42,984 nt of DNA from Alphaproteobacteria bacterium (GCA_023259375.1 JAHFQC010000037.1:1-42984), one strand, 5' to 3'; shown: positions 35,001 through 42,780, numbered from the stretch's first letter. Translations and numbers: made by a program. The notes: generated from the sequence alone by a model not told the origin.

Positions 35001-35045
35001 CTCCGAAGGCAGAGGTCACTGGTTCGAATCCTGTCGGGTGCGCCA
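35001..35045 (+). pseudogene. 3' fragment of tRNA-Arg (CCG)
   Basis: The sequence from the anticodon loop CTCCGAA through GGCAG, the variable loop, a T-arm (ACTGG-TTCGAAT-CCTGT, one mismatched pair), CGGGTGC, discriminator G and CCA matches the 3' part of an alphaproteobacterial tRNA-Arg(CCG). The 5' half (acceptor strand, D-arm) is absent: the bases before it do not pair with GGCAG or CGGGTGC. Such 3' fragments that begin in the anticodon loop are typical attachment-site leftovers. Confidence 0.7.
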
Positions 35046-35231
35046 TCTCTTCCCGTCATCGAGCGGGAGACAATACCGCACTGATTGCAACAGCGGTCTC
35101 ATTCAGAGACTAGGCGGCTGTCACCAGTGATGCCGCCGCCGGTTGCCGAGTTCCCGGGCGAAACGCTCGCAGGTTTGTGCCGCAGGCAAAATGCTTTGCT
35201 TGATGGACGCCCGATATATTCCCTATCCGAT

Positions 35232-35336
35232 GCGGCTTGGCGATTACGGAGCTCCGTCAGGCGGGTATCCACCGACACCGCACAGAAGCAGGCTTGGAAG
35301 AAATCGGGAACAGAATTCTTTCGAAAAGCCGCTTAG
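35232..35336 (+). pseudogene. TraC-like C-terminal fragment
   Basis: The frame ends STDTAQKQAWKKSGTEFFRK and two alanines before TAG. The pattern AW(K/R)K-G--FFR is the usual end of TraC-type conjugal transfer proteins. It is directly followed by a TraD-like remnant, the normal traC-traD order. The upstream part appears scrambled by frameshifts. The call rests on a short motif plus context. Confidence 0.4.
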
Positions 35337-35376
35337 AGCGCAGATACAAACCAACCGGAAAGCGCTCAGACGAGCG

Positions 35377-35650
35377 ATGGTCTCTTTGCGTCGTCTCGAA
35401 GCGGAGCAGGCAAGAGTTGATACGCGAGACTGGGTGGTGAAACGGTGCGAACGCACTCGCCGCCTGATCGAACTCGGCGGGCGTCGTCAAATCCGGTCCC
35501 GTCGAACTCACAAAGGACGATTGGACTGTGCTCTACGGTGCGTTCCTCGAACTCATCGTCCAGCTCCACTCAGAAACGCGTGAACAGGTTATCGCCCTCT
35601 GGCGGCGGCAGGGTAGTCGCGCGTTCAAAGCTAAGGCAGGTCTAGTTTAG
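35377..35650 (+). pseudogene. TraD-family conjugal transfer protein, frameshifted
   Basis: From the ATG at 35377 the frame encodes RRLEAEQARVD and KRCERTRRLIELGG, a TraD-type start. One extra base at about 35482 breaks the frame. The next frame continues VVKSGPVELTKDDWTVLYGA, then FLELIVQL and ends ALWRRQGSRAFKAKAGLV at 35650. Joined, the two halves follow the order of small TraD proteins (RTRRLIELGGL--KAGL, then LYGAFLEL, then W---G--AF), which assist relaxosome function in Ti-type conjugation. A broken copy beside att-like remnants suggests a decayed integrative conjugative element. Confidence 0.6.
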
Positions 35651-35668
35651 CCGATCGCATCTCCGGTT

Positions 35669-35686
35669 CTGTCACGCATCTGACAG
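35669..35686. promoter_or_regulatory. Crp/Fnr-type dyad before the outer-membrane gene
   Basis: CTGTCA-cgcatc-TGACAG is a perfect inverted repeat with 6-bp arms and a 6-bp spacer, the geometry of Crp/Fnr sites (TGTGA-N6-TCACA). Its right arm with flank (TGACAGACG) is identical to that of the dyad at 39756-39771. It lies 59 bp before the ATG at 35746. A Crp/Fnr regulator gene is 3 kb downstream. Confidence 0.6.
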
Positions 35687-35745
35687 ACGGTCGAATGCCG
35701 TCCGCCTACCCTGAAACTCCACAACAAAAAATCAGGGAGGTATTC

Positions 35746-36669
35746 ATGAAGGGGAATGTAGCAGCCGCATTGGCGCTCAGTTCCGTCGTTTTCGGGAGCG
35801 CGGCGATGGCCGCCGAGAACTGGACGACCCGTCTTCCGGGCGTCACCGAAGGCCTAACGTCCGGTGCGTTGCCGCCCGCGGGTCTGTATTTCGTCAACGA
35901 AACCCTGTTTACACCCACAAAGTTATACTCGCCGGGCACGACCAAGACCTCGGTTCAGCTCGACGCCTTCGTGGATGTTCCCATTCTCGAATGGGTGCCG
36001 GGAATCCAGTTCGCCGGGGCGGACTATGCGATGGTACTGGCGCAACCGTTCGATAGCGTTACCACCACGGCCGGCGCGATCACCAACGGTACCAATCTGG
36101 GATCGGGTGTCGGCATCTACGATACGCTGTTCGAACCCGTCGTGTTGTCGTGGGCATTGCCGAACGATTTCCATATCGCGGCGCAGCTCGGTCTTTGGCT
36201 GCCGATCGGCGACAAGGATTCGCGCATGGCGGTGAAGAATTCCAACCGCTACTGGGCCATTGAACCAGGTCTGGGTGTGAGCTGGCTGCACGACGGCTGG
36301 GCCGTGAACGTTCTGCTCACCTACGATCACAACTTCGAAAAGTCTGCTGATGCCGCGACCTACGACAACTATCGGGCCGGTGATCAGTTCATTGCCGAAT
36401 ACAGCGTCACCAAGACGTTGGGCAATTGGACGGTCGGTTTCGGCGGCTATGCCATGACCCAGGTCGAAAAGGACGAGGCCTCGCCCGCAGGCGGCGGCAC
36501 GATGGCGAGTATTGCCAACACCGAAGCGGCGAAATACGCGATCGGACCGATCGTCGGCTACAATTTCGGCCCGGTGATCCTGCAGGCCTACTATCACGAA
36601 AACATCAGCACCGAGAACTATGTCGGCGGCCATGAGATTTGGACCCGCATGCTGATTCCGCTGCATTGA
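35746..36669 (+). CDS. Outer-membrane protein of the MetA/phenol-degradation type (PF13557)
   Basis: The 307-residue protein has a signal peptide (MKGNVAAALALSSVVFGSAA MA) and a beta-barrel-like body of alternating strands. It ends MLIPLH. The PF13557 pattern is visible in LPPAGLYFVNETLF, HIAAQLGLWLPIGD, YWAIEPGLGVSWLHDG and VGYNFGPVILQAYYHE. Such proteins accompany catabolic clusters for aromatics, alcohols or hydrocarbons and may let hydrophobic substrates cross the outer membrane. The ATG at 35746 has AGGGAGG 5 nt upstream. A Crp/Fnr-type dyad lies in its promoter, so it is likely co-regulated with the alcohol dehydrogenase further on. Confidence 0.85.
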   Translation: MKGNVAAALALSSVVFGSAAMAAENWTTRLPGVTEGLTSGALPPAGLYFVNETLFTPTKLYSPGTTKTSVQLDAFVDVPILEWVPGIQFAGADYAMVLAQPFDSVTTTAGAITNGTNLGSGVGIYDTLFEPVVLSWALPNDFHIAAQLGLWLPIGDKDSRMAVKNSNRYWAIEPGLGVSWLHDGWAVNVLLTYDHNFEKSADAATYDNYRAGDQFIAEYSVTKTLGNWTVGFGGYAMTQVEKDEASPAGGGTMASIANTEAAKYAIGPIVGYNFGPVILQAYYHENISTENYVGGHEIWTRMLIPLH

Positions 36670-36769
36670 CGCGTTTGGGCGCGGTGCCGCGTGCGGCCGC
36701 ATTCTCTCCTTCCCCGCCGGCCGGCTCCGCGCTCATCCATTTCCTTCTCTCGACTCAAGGATCGGGATC

Positions 36770-37747
36770 ATGTCTTCGAATATCGCGTTCCAGAGTACCG
36801 TTCGCTTTCCGTCATCGTTGGTGGACTTCCATCGCCAGTTTCCGGATGATGAAGCTTGTGCTGCGTTCCTCGAAAAGCTGCGTTGGCCGAAGGGCTTTGT
36901 CTGTCCGCGGTGCGGACGGCGCAGCGAGCCGATGCGGCTCTGCCAGCGGCCGGAACTGCTGCATTGCACGCAGTGCGGCGGCAACGTCTCGTTGACCGAG
37001 GGCACCATGATGTCCGATCGGATGATTCCGCTTTCGCTGTGGTTTTTGGCGTCGTTCCTGCACGCCAACAGCCTGCGTGATGTCGGCTCTCACCAGCTTT
37101 GCGGCCGGCTTGAAAGCGGTCACCACGAGGCGATCTATCGGGCGCTGGCGCTGCTGCGTCGGCGGATGATCGGCACTTCGCAGACACAGATCGGCGGCTT
37201 GCGCAGTTGTGGCCATGTCGAGGTCGCGGGTGCAAGCATCTCATACGATTCCGCCGATGGTTGCGGCAAGGCGTGTGTCGCGGCGGCTGTAGAGGTGCTG
37301 CGCGGCAGTTCGGGCGGCACTTCTTCGCAGTGGAACGCCAACTGCGCCGGCCGGATGCGGCTGGAGATCGTCCCGAATATCAGCTCGGAGACCATTTGCG
37401 CGTTCGCGGAAAACGTCGTGCATCCCGATGCGGCGGTCTTCACCCTCGCCGGCGGCGATGGGCGTGCGATCGGAGCCGGCGCGGGCGATGGCCAAATGCC
37501 GAGTTTGGATCTTGTCCGGCTGGTTCTTAACAGCCTCGAATGCTGGTGCAACGACTACACCGACGTGACCGGCCTGCCGGTCATTCGCGACCGGATCAGC
37601 GAATTCGCCTTCCGTTTCAACCGTCATTTCGATACATTCGCGATCTTCCAGTCGTTGCTTGGGATCGAGGCCGAGACGCCGGCGCCCTTATATCGGGAGA
37701 TATCGTTGAACGAGTGGATGCGTTCCGCCGCTGGCGCGGGCAGGTGA
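36770..37747 (+). CDS. Transposase-derived zinc-ribbon protein (IS1595-like, probably inactive)
   Basis: The 325-residue protein opens like an IS1595/ISXO2 transposase: FPDDEACAAFLEKLRWPKGF, then a zinc ribbon with Cys45, Cys48, Cys66 and Cys69 (CPRC and CTQC), then GGNVSLTEGTMMSD. The end also matches (ISEFAFRFNRHFDTFAIFQ). In active relatives VEVDE supplies the first catalytic Asp; here it reads VEVAG (A153). The TDG and H segments of the core are also unrecognisable. I see no terminal inverted repeats. It is followed after 15 bp by a 78-residue gene and then a DUF6976-like gene, an operon-like setting. This suggests a domesticated, perhaps DNA-binding, protein rather than an insertion sequence. 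Confidence 0.75.
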   Translation: MSSNIAFQSTVRFPSSLVDFHRQFPDDEACAAFLEKLRWPKGFVCPRCGRRSEPMRLCQRPELLHCTQCGGNVSLTEGTMMSDRMIPLSLWFLASFLHANSLRDVGSHQLCGRLESGHHEAIYRALALLRRRMIGTSQTQIGGLRSCGHVEVAGASISYDSADGCGKACVAAAVEVLRGSSGGTSSQWNANCAGRMRLEIVPNISSETICAFAENVVHPDAAVFTLAGGDGRAIGAGAGDGQMPSLDLVRLVLNSLECWCNDYTDVTGLPVIRDRISEFAFRFNRHFDTFAIFQSLLGIEAETPAPLYREISLNEWMRSAAGAGR

Positions 37748-37762
37748 ACGGGGGATATAGGG

Positions 37763-37999
37763 ATGCTGCCGCCTAAAACGCATCCTCGCTGGAAAGCGCT
37801 CATACTTGGCAAGGTACATGGCCCGTTTTCACTGCTGGCCACCCAGTTCTTCATCACACGCGTAACAACGCGCGCGCGGATCGATCCGTCTGCCCCAAAC
37901 ATTGAGCAATTGATCGATCAGGCGTATTCGTTCTTTTCTAAGAACGAAGTGCTGGCCCGGAACGATATTCGCGCGATTTTCGAGCAGGAGGGAAAGTGA
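37763..37999 (+). CDS. 78-residue protein of unknown function
   Basis: The protein has a basic start (MLPPKTHPRWKALILGKVHG), then PFSLLATQFFITRVTTRARI, and a helical C-terminus LIDQAYSFFSKNEVLARNDI. It has no signal peptide, and the hydrophobic middle is too short for a clear membrane span. It sits 15 bp after the transposase-derived gene and its stop overlaps the next start (TGATG), so it is translationally coupled to the DUF6976-like gene. I do not recognise the family. Its coupling suggests a small partner of one of its neighbours. Confidence 0.7.
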   Translation: MLPPKTHPRWKALILGKVHGPFSLLATQFFITRVTTRARIDPSAPNIEQLIDQAYSFFSKNEVLARNDIRAIFEQEGK

Positions 38000-38982
38000 T
38001 GAGAGGGCTGCTTTCGGTTGAGGAGGTGGTCGCCCGCATCAATGCGAAAGAACGCGTGGTGGTAGCGGGTGAGGAGGCACTTCTCCGGCGTCTACCCAAA
38101 GGGGATTGGGTCGGTGGGACCATACCCTATTTCGTTGGGATCGACGGCGGCATGATGTCGAAGGACAAGCTGTTCGTCAGCTCGCTTCCTTCCGAGGTCG
38201 TTTCGTTCGTGACCCGCTTCTATGACGAAAGCGAACTTGGCGTGCTGCTCGCGGATGAGCCGCAGCACGGCTTTTCCTATCTGATCATTCCGGCCTTCAC
38301 TGCCTTCCACAAGACGTTCGCGAAGACCATCTCGTCCTTCCCTGGGGTGTACGACCGCCCGTTGATGGGGTGGGTCGCTGGCGTTGAGTTGGACAAGATC
38401 GGTATGCGCCGGCCCAAGGTTGTCGATGGCAGGACCGGGCAATGGTCCTCGAATCATGGCCTTTGCCTGCACGCGGAACTGCGCAAAGACGTGGTGGCGG
38501 AAATCGGCATCGTCAATCCCTTCGCGCAAGGGACCGGCGACGTCATTACCGTCGATCGAACCGCCTTCCATGCCCGCAAGGCCTTCGTTAACGGCACGGC
38601 GGTGAATTTCGCCGAATACCTGACGGCGCACAGGCTCGACCAGCGGCTGCCGCTGGTGGCGAACTATTCGGGCGCCATGATCAACGTCTCGATCAAGTCG
38701 GTCGATCTGGAAGCGAAGCGGGTCGATTTCTACGCGCCGCTCTTTCCCGACGTCGAGTATCGGCTCGCGGCGGCGATCGACGATTACGAGGCCGTTTTCG
38801 CGCGCGACGTTGCCAAGATCCACGGCGATCCGACCCTGTCGGTCAACTGTATCCTGAATTACGCCTACGGTTGCCTGAAAGGGCATGTCATGGGCGAGTT
38901 CATCGGGCCGATCACTTTCGGCGAAATCGCCTACGGACTTCTCAATCAGACCTTGGTGTATATGATCCTGCGCAAGGCTTAG
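37999..38982 (+). CDS. DUF6976-like protein with FIST-C-like end
   Basis: The 327-residue cytosolic protein starts MRGLLSVEEVVARINAKERV and continues GDWVGGTIPYFVGIDGGMM. Near the middle it has LIIPAFTAFHKTFAK and PLMGWVAGVELDKIG, and near the end INVSIKSVD and ITFGEIAYGLLNQTLVY. The overall pattern is that of DUF6976 proteins as I recall them. The last segment resembles the FIST-C end (YGEIA...NQT), so a small-molecule sensing role is possible. An ATG at 37999 with GGAGGG upstream is preferred to a GTG at 37996. It is convergent with the Crp/Fnr gene and overlaps it by 4 bp. Confidence 0.75.
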   Translation: MRGLLSVEEVVARINAKERVVVAGEEALLRRLPKGDWVGGTIPYFVGIDGGMMSKDKLFVSSLPSEVVSFVTRFYDESELGVLLADEPQHGFSYLIIPAFTAFHKTFAKTISSFPGVYDRPLMGWVAGVELDKIGMRRPKVVDGRTGQWSSNHGLCLHAELRKDVVAEIGIVNPFAQGTGDVITVDRTAFHARKAFVNGTAVNFAEYLTAHRLDQRLPLVANYSGAMINVSIKSVDLEAKRVDFYAPLFPDVEYRLAAAIDDYEAVFARDVAKIHGDPTLSVNCILNYAYGCLKGHVMGEFIGPITFGEIAYGLLNQTLVYMILRKA

Positions 38983-39653
38983 CGGCCGGGCCAGGGCAGC
39001 ATGTCGTTGCTGCCGACCAGCGATTTCAGCTTTGTGAGGTCGCGAACGATGATCTGGGTCCGGCTGATGCGGGTCAGATAGCCGCCGCGGATCAAGTCGT
39101 TCAGCATCAGCGAAGTGGATTGCCGGCTCGATCCGATCACCGTGGCGATGTCCTCGGTGTTGTAGTCGAGGGTGATCGAAATGCCGTCCTCGACCTTGCA
39201 GCCCCGTTCGTCGGCGGCTTCCAAAAGAAAACAGATCAAACGCTGGCGCACGTCAAGGAACACCAGTCCTTCGATGATGTGGATCGTCGTTTCGAGGCCG
39301 CGGCCCATGCTTTGGAAGATGGCGCGCGACAATTCGGGTACGTCCCGCATGGCGCGCTGAAACATGCGGATGTCGGAAACGAGAATTTCCGACGGCTTTT
39401 TTGCGCACACATTCATCTTGGAATGCGTGGTGAATACCGATTCCGGCTCGAGCGTGAAGACGGTGAACTCGCGTCCTTCGAACGAGAGATAGGCCCGAAG
39501 CTCGCCGGAAAGCACGATGAATACGTTGTTTTCCTTGGTGTCGGCATCGCAGACCAATTCCTGATCCGCCAATTTTCTCAGCGTGAAGCTCTTCAGCAGC
39601 TCGTCGTGCTTAGGGTCTTCAAGAATGTCGATAATACTGAAGCACTGGAACAT
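38979..39653 (-). CDS. Crp/Fnr-family transcriptional regulator
   Basis: The 224-residue protein has a cyclic-nucleotide-like beta-roll (NNVFIVLSGELRAYLSFEGR, then EFTVFTLEPESVF), a long dimer helix and a winged helix with DIATVIGSSRQSTSLMLNDL and GGYLTRISRTQIIV. The SR-ST recognition helix is unlike the classic RxTVxR of Crp, so its site may differ. The start at 39653 is chosen because a dyad likely bound by it lies at 39756-39771; the frame continues to 39806 and would add 51 residues with a C-x2-C-x5-C motif (see findings). The 3' end overlaps the DUF6976-like gene. It is divergent from the alcohol dehydrogenase operon and probably controls it and itself. Confidence 0.88.
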   Translation of the reverse strand: MFQCFSIIDILEDPKHDELLKSFTLRKLADQELVCDADTKENNVFIVLSGELRAYLSFEGREFTVFTLEPESVFTTHSKMNVCAKKPSEILVSDIRMFQRAMRDVPELSRAIFQSMGRGLETTIHIIEGLVFLDVRQRLICFLLEAADERGCKVEDGISITLDYNTEDIATVIGSSRQSTSLMLNDLIRGGYLTRISRTQIIVRDLTKLKSLVGSNDMLPWPGR

Positions 39654-40029
39654 CGCCGCCCCGTATTTTTCTAGCCTGCCCCCACGGCACGTCATCAAGC
39701 TAACACAATCGCGGCAGTCGAAAACAGGGTATGGCAGCGCTACCAACTGGAAAAATGTCGTTTTGCTGACAGACGCGGTTAGGGGCTGAGGGTAGCGTAT
39801 GGCCAACCTGATAGACCAGATGAGTGGCTGATCCGGTACGTGGCGAACGAAGAATCCCTGCTTAGGTCGGTGGCCCGCTTAACGGTCGCCGACCGCTCTT
39901 TCGCACGCTCCTGACGGCGCTGTCATCTCGAAGCAAGCGATTGCGGATCGTCGGGCGGCAAGGCCGTCGCGTGCGCGGGCGGAGTTGTGCGCGCAACGAA
40001 CGGATATTGAAAACAACCAGGAGGAAATA
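39654..40029. other. Divergent control region, Crp/Fnr gene and alcohol dehydrogenase
   Basis: This 376-bp stretch holds no independent gene that I can support. It carries the dyad at 39756-39771, an everted repeat TGAC-ggcgct-GTCA at 39912-39925, and the ribosome-binding site AGGAGG before the ATG at 40030. Part of it may encode an N-terminal extension of the Crp/Fnr protein. Confidence 0.55.
39756..39771. promoter_or_regulatory. Second Crp/Fnr-type dyad
   Basis: TGTCG-ttttgc-TGACA has the same arm length and 6-bp spacer as the dyad at 35669-35686, with one arm mismatch. The sequence TGACAGACG is identical in both. It lies 103 bp upstream of the Crp/Fnr start at 39653 and about 260 bp before the alcohol dehydrogenase ATG. 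Confidence 0.55.
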
Positions 40030-41232
40030 ATGGCACTTGCAGAACAGACGTTCGGGTTTTTCACGCCGACGGTGGCGCTGATGGGTGTGGGCTGCGCCAA
40101 GCAGGCCGGAGTGCAGGCGCGTGCGCTCGGCGCCAAGCGGGTCCTGCTCGGAACCGACAAGGGCATGGTGGATCTCGGTATCGCCGACAAGGTCAAGGCG
40201 ATGCTGGAAGAAGAGGGCGTCGAAGTCGTGATTTACGCCGGGGCCGAACCGAACCCGACCGACAAGAACGTCCATGACGGCGTGCTTGTCTATAAAACGT
40301 ACGCCTGCGACGGCATTGTTTCGCTCGGCGGCGGCAGCGCTCACGACTGCGCCAAGGGCATCGGCATGGTGATCGGCAACGGCGGCAACATCCGCGATTA
40401 CGAAGGTCTCGACAAGACGACGAAGCCGATGCCGCCATTCCTGGCGATCAACACCACGGCGGGTACGGCCAGCGAGATGACGCGGTTCTGCATCATCACC
40501 AACACCGACACGCATGTGAAGATGGCACTGGTCGACTGGCGCTGCACGCCGAACGTCGCCATCAACGATCCGCTTCTGATGGTCGGCATGCCGCCATCGC
40601 TGACCGCCGCCACCGGCATGGATGCGCTCACGCATGCGATCGAAGCCTATGTCTCCATCATCGCCACCGAAATCACCGATGCCTGCGCGCTCAAGGCGAT
40701 CAGCTTGATCGCGAAGTCGCTGCGTTCAGCGGTTGCCAACGGCGCGAACGTCGAAGCGCGGGACAAGATGGCGTATGCCGAATATCTCGCCGGCATGGCG
40801 TTCAACAATGCCAGCCTCGGCTATGTCCACGCGATGGCGCACCAGCTCGGCGGCTTCTACAACCTGCCGCACGGCGTGTGCAACGCGATCCTGCTGCCGG
40901 AAGTGTGCGAGTTCAACCTGATCGCCTGTCCGGAGCGTTTCCGCGACATCGCGATTGCGCTCGGCGAAGACGTGGCCGGCTTGTCGGTCGTCGGTGCCGG
41001 CGAAAAGGCGATTTCCGCGATCCGGCGCTTGGCGAAGGATGTCGGCATTCCGAAGGACCTGGCGACACTCGGCGTCAAGGAAAAGGACCTCGAGACGATG
41101 GCCGGCAACGCCAAGAAAGACGCCTGCCAGCTCACCAATCCGCGTACGGCGACCTTGGAACAGGTTGTCGCGATCTACAAGGCAGCGCTCGTCCGCGACG
41201 GGCTGGCGGCTGCCGAACGTAAAGCGGCCTGA
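40030..41232 (+). CDS. Iron-containing alcohol dehydrogenase (group III)
   Basis: The 400-residue enzyme oxidises primary alcohols to aldehydes, or the reverse, with NAD. It has the nucleotide-binding GGGSAHDCAKGI and the four iron ligands D198, H202 (GMDALTHAIEAY), H267 (HAMAHQLGG) and H281 (NLPHGVCNAI). Their spacing is the same as in Zymomonas AdhB. The ATG at 40030 has AGGAGG 6 nt upstream. The aldehyde dehydrogenase gene follows 35 bp later, so the pair takes an alcohol to an acid. Likely substrates are ethanol or other short alcohols, but this family is broad. A Crp/Fnr dyad lies upstream. Confidence 0.94.
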   Translation: MALAEQTFGFFTPTVALMGVGCAKQAGVQARALGAKRVLLGTDKGMVDLGIADKVKAMLEEEGVEVVIYAGAEPNPTDKNVHDGVLVYKTYACDGIVSLGGGSAHDCAKGIGMVIGNGGNIRDYEGLDKTTKPMPPFLAINTTAGTASEMTRFCIITNTDTHVKMALVDWRCTPNVAINDPLLMVGMPPSLTAATGMDALTHAIEAYVSIIATEITDACALKAISLIAKSLRSAVANGANVEARDKMAYAEYLAGMAFNNASLGYVHAMAHQLGGFYNLPHGVCNAILLPEVCEFNLIACPERFRDIAIALGEDVAGLSVVGAGEKAISAIRRLAKDVGIPKDLATLGVKEKDLETMAGNAKKDACQLTNPRTATLEQVVAIYKAALVRDGLAAAERKAA

Positions 41233-41267
41233 TCGGCCGATAACAAAACAAGTATCAGGAGAGGAAA

Positions 41268-42737
41268 ATGACGCAACATATCGATCGTGAATACGGTCTG
41301 ATGATCGACGGCGAATGGCGCAAGAGCACGTCGGGCAAGACCTATGATACCGTCAGTCCCGCCACCGGCGAAGTGCTGGCCACCTGTGCCAACGCCGACA
41401 AGGAAGACATCGACGCCGCCGTGGCTGCGGCGTGGAAGGCCGAGGAGAAGTGGAAGAATACCTCGGCCGCCGAACGCGCCAAGTATCTCAACAAGGTAGC
41501 CGATCGGATCGAGGCCAAGCTTGACCATTATGCGATGGTCGAGACCCTCGATAACGGCAAGCCGATCCGCGAAACCACGGCGGTGGACGTGCCGTGGAGC
41601 ATCGATCACTTCCGCTATTTTGCGGCGGCGGCGCGGACCGAAGAAGGTTCGGCGACGAAGATCGACAAGGACACCCTCAGTCTCATCCTGCATGAGCCGA
41701 TCGGCGTCGTCGGTCAGATCATTCCGTGGAACTTCCCGTTCCTGATGGCGGCGTGGAAAATTTCGCCGGCATTGGCAGCGGGCGATACCGTAGTGATCAA
41801 GCCGTCGTCGGACACATCGCTCAGCCTGTTGGAACTGGCCAAGGATTTCGCTGAAATCCTGCCGCCGGGCGTCGTCAACGTCGTCACCGGCAATGGCTCG
41901 ACGACCGGCAACTTCATGTTGGAGCACGAAGGCTTCCGCAAGCTGGCGTTCACCGGCTCGACCGACATCGGCTACACGGTGTCCGAAGCCGCGGCCAAGA
42001 AGCTGATTCCGGCGACGCTGGAATTGGGCGGCAAGTCGGCCAACATCGTCATGCCCGATGCGCCGTGGGAAAAGATGATCGAAGGCATACAGCTCGGCAT
42101 CCTATTCAATCAGGGCCAGGTCTGCTGCGCCGGTTCGCGCATCTTCGTGCACGAGTCGATCTATGACCGCTTCGTCGCCGAGATCACCAAGGCGTTCGAT
42201 GCCGTCACCGTCGATCTGCCGTGGCTGCCCGAAACGCAAATGGGCCCGATCGTCAACCGCCATCAGCTCAATTCCGTGCTGTCCTATGTCGATATCGGCA
42301 GGACCGAAGGCACGGTTCTGTGCGGCGGACGGGCGATCACCGACGGCAAGCTCGCCAAGGGCTGCTTCATGCGTCCGACGCTGATCGCGTGCGATAACGA
42401 TGCGCGCGTGGCGCAGGAAGAGATCTTCGGACCGGTCGGCGTGGTGATCAAGTTCAAGAACGTCGAAGAAGTCATCGCCATGGCCAACGACAGCGAGTTC
42501 GGCCTCGGTGGTGCCGTGTGGACGAAGGACCTCAACACCGCCCTCAAGGTGTCGCAGGGCGTCGAGACCGGCCGCATGTGGGTCAACACCTACAATCAGT
42601 TGCCCGCACACGCGCCGTTCGGCGGTTACAAGAAATCTGGTATCGGCCGCGAGAACCACAAGATGATGCTTGCCTACTATTCGCAGTGCAAGAACATCTT
42701 CATCTCGACGACCGAAACCAAGCTCGGTTTCTACTGA
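41268..42737 (+). CDS. NAD(P)-dependent aldehyde dehydrogenase
   Basis: The 489-residue class-1/2-type enzyme oxidises aldehydes to acids. It has the catalytic base E252 (LELGGKSANIV) and nucleophile C286 (FNQGQVCCAGSR). The 34-residue spacing equals that of mammalian ALDH2 (E268/C302). Other motifs are IIPWNFPFLMAAWKISPALA, FTGSTDIGY and EEIFGPVGVV. A good AGGAG site precedes the ATG. It follows the alcohol dehydrogenase by 35 bp and would remove the aldehyde made by it. Closest named relatives include acetaldehyde dehydrogenase AldA/ExaC types; the exact substrate is not determinable from sequence. Confidence 0.95.
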   Translation: MTQHIDREYGLMIDGEWRKSTSGKTYDTVSPATGEVLATCANADKEDIDAAVAAAWKAEEKWKNTSAAERAKYLNKVADRIEAKLDHYAMVETLDNGKPIRETTAVDVPWSIDHFRYFAAAARTEEGSATKIDKDTLSLILHEPIGVVGQIIPWNFPFLMAAWKISPALAAGDTVVIKPSSDTSLSLLELAKDFAEILPPGVVNVVTGNGSTTGNFMLEHEGFRKLAFTGSTDIGYTVSEAAAKKLIPATLELGGKSANIVMPDAPWEKMIEGIQLGILFNQGQVCCAGSRIFVHESIYDRFVAEITKAFDAVTVDLPWLPETQMGPIVNRHQLNSVLSYVDIGRTEGTVLCGGRAITDGKLAKGCFMRPTLIACDNDARVAQEEIFGPVGVVIKFKNVEEVIAMANDSEFGLGGAVWTKDLNTALKVSQGVETGRMWVNTYNQLPAHAPFGGYKKSGIGRENHKMMLAYYSQCKNIFISTTETKLGFY

Positions 42738-42780
42738 TCGCAAGCCGGCGTTCCCCCACATAGCGCGCCGGCCTTAGCGA

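Noticed and set aside
34760..35059. Minus-strand frame starting in GAPDRIRTSDLCLRS
   Set aside because: That string is the well-known false translation of the antisense of tRNA-Arg; here it only confirms the tRNA fragment at 35001-35045.
36670..37762. Insertion sequence with terminal repeats around the transposase-like gene
   Set aside because: No inverted repeats or target duplication could be seen on either side, and the catalytic residues are missing.
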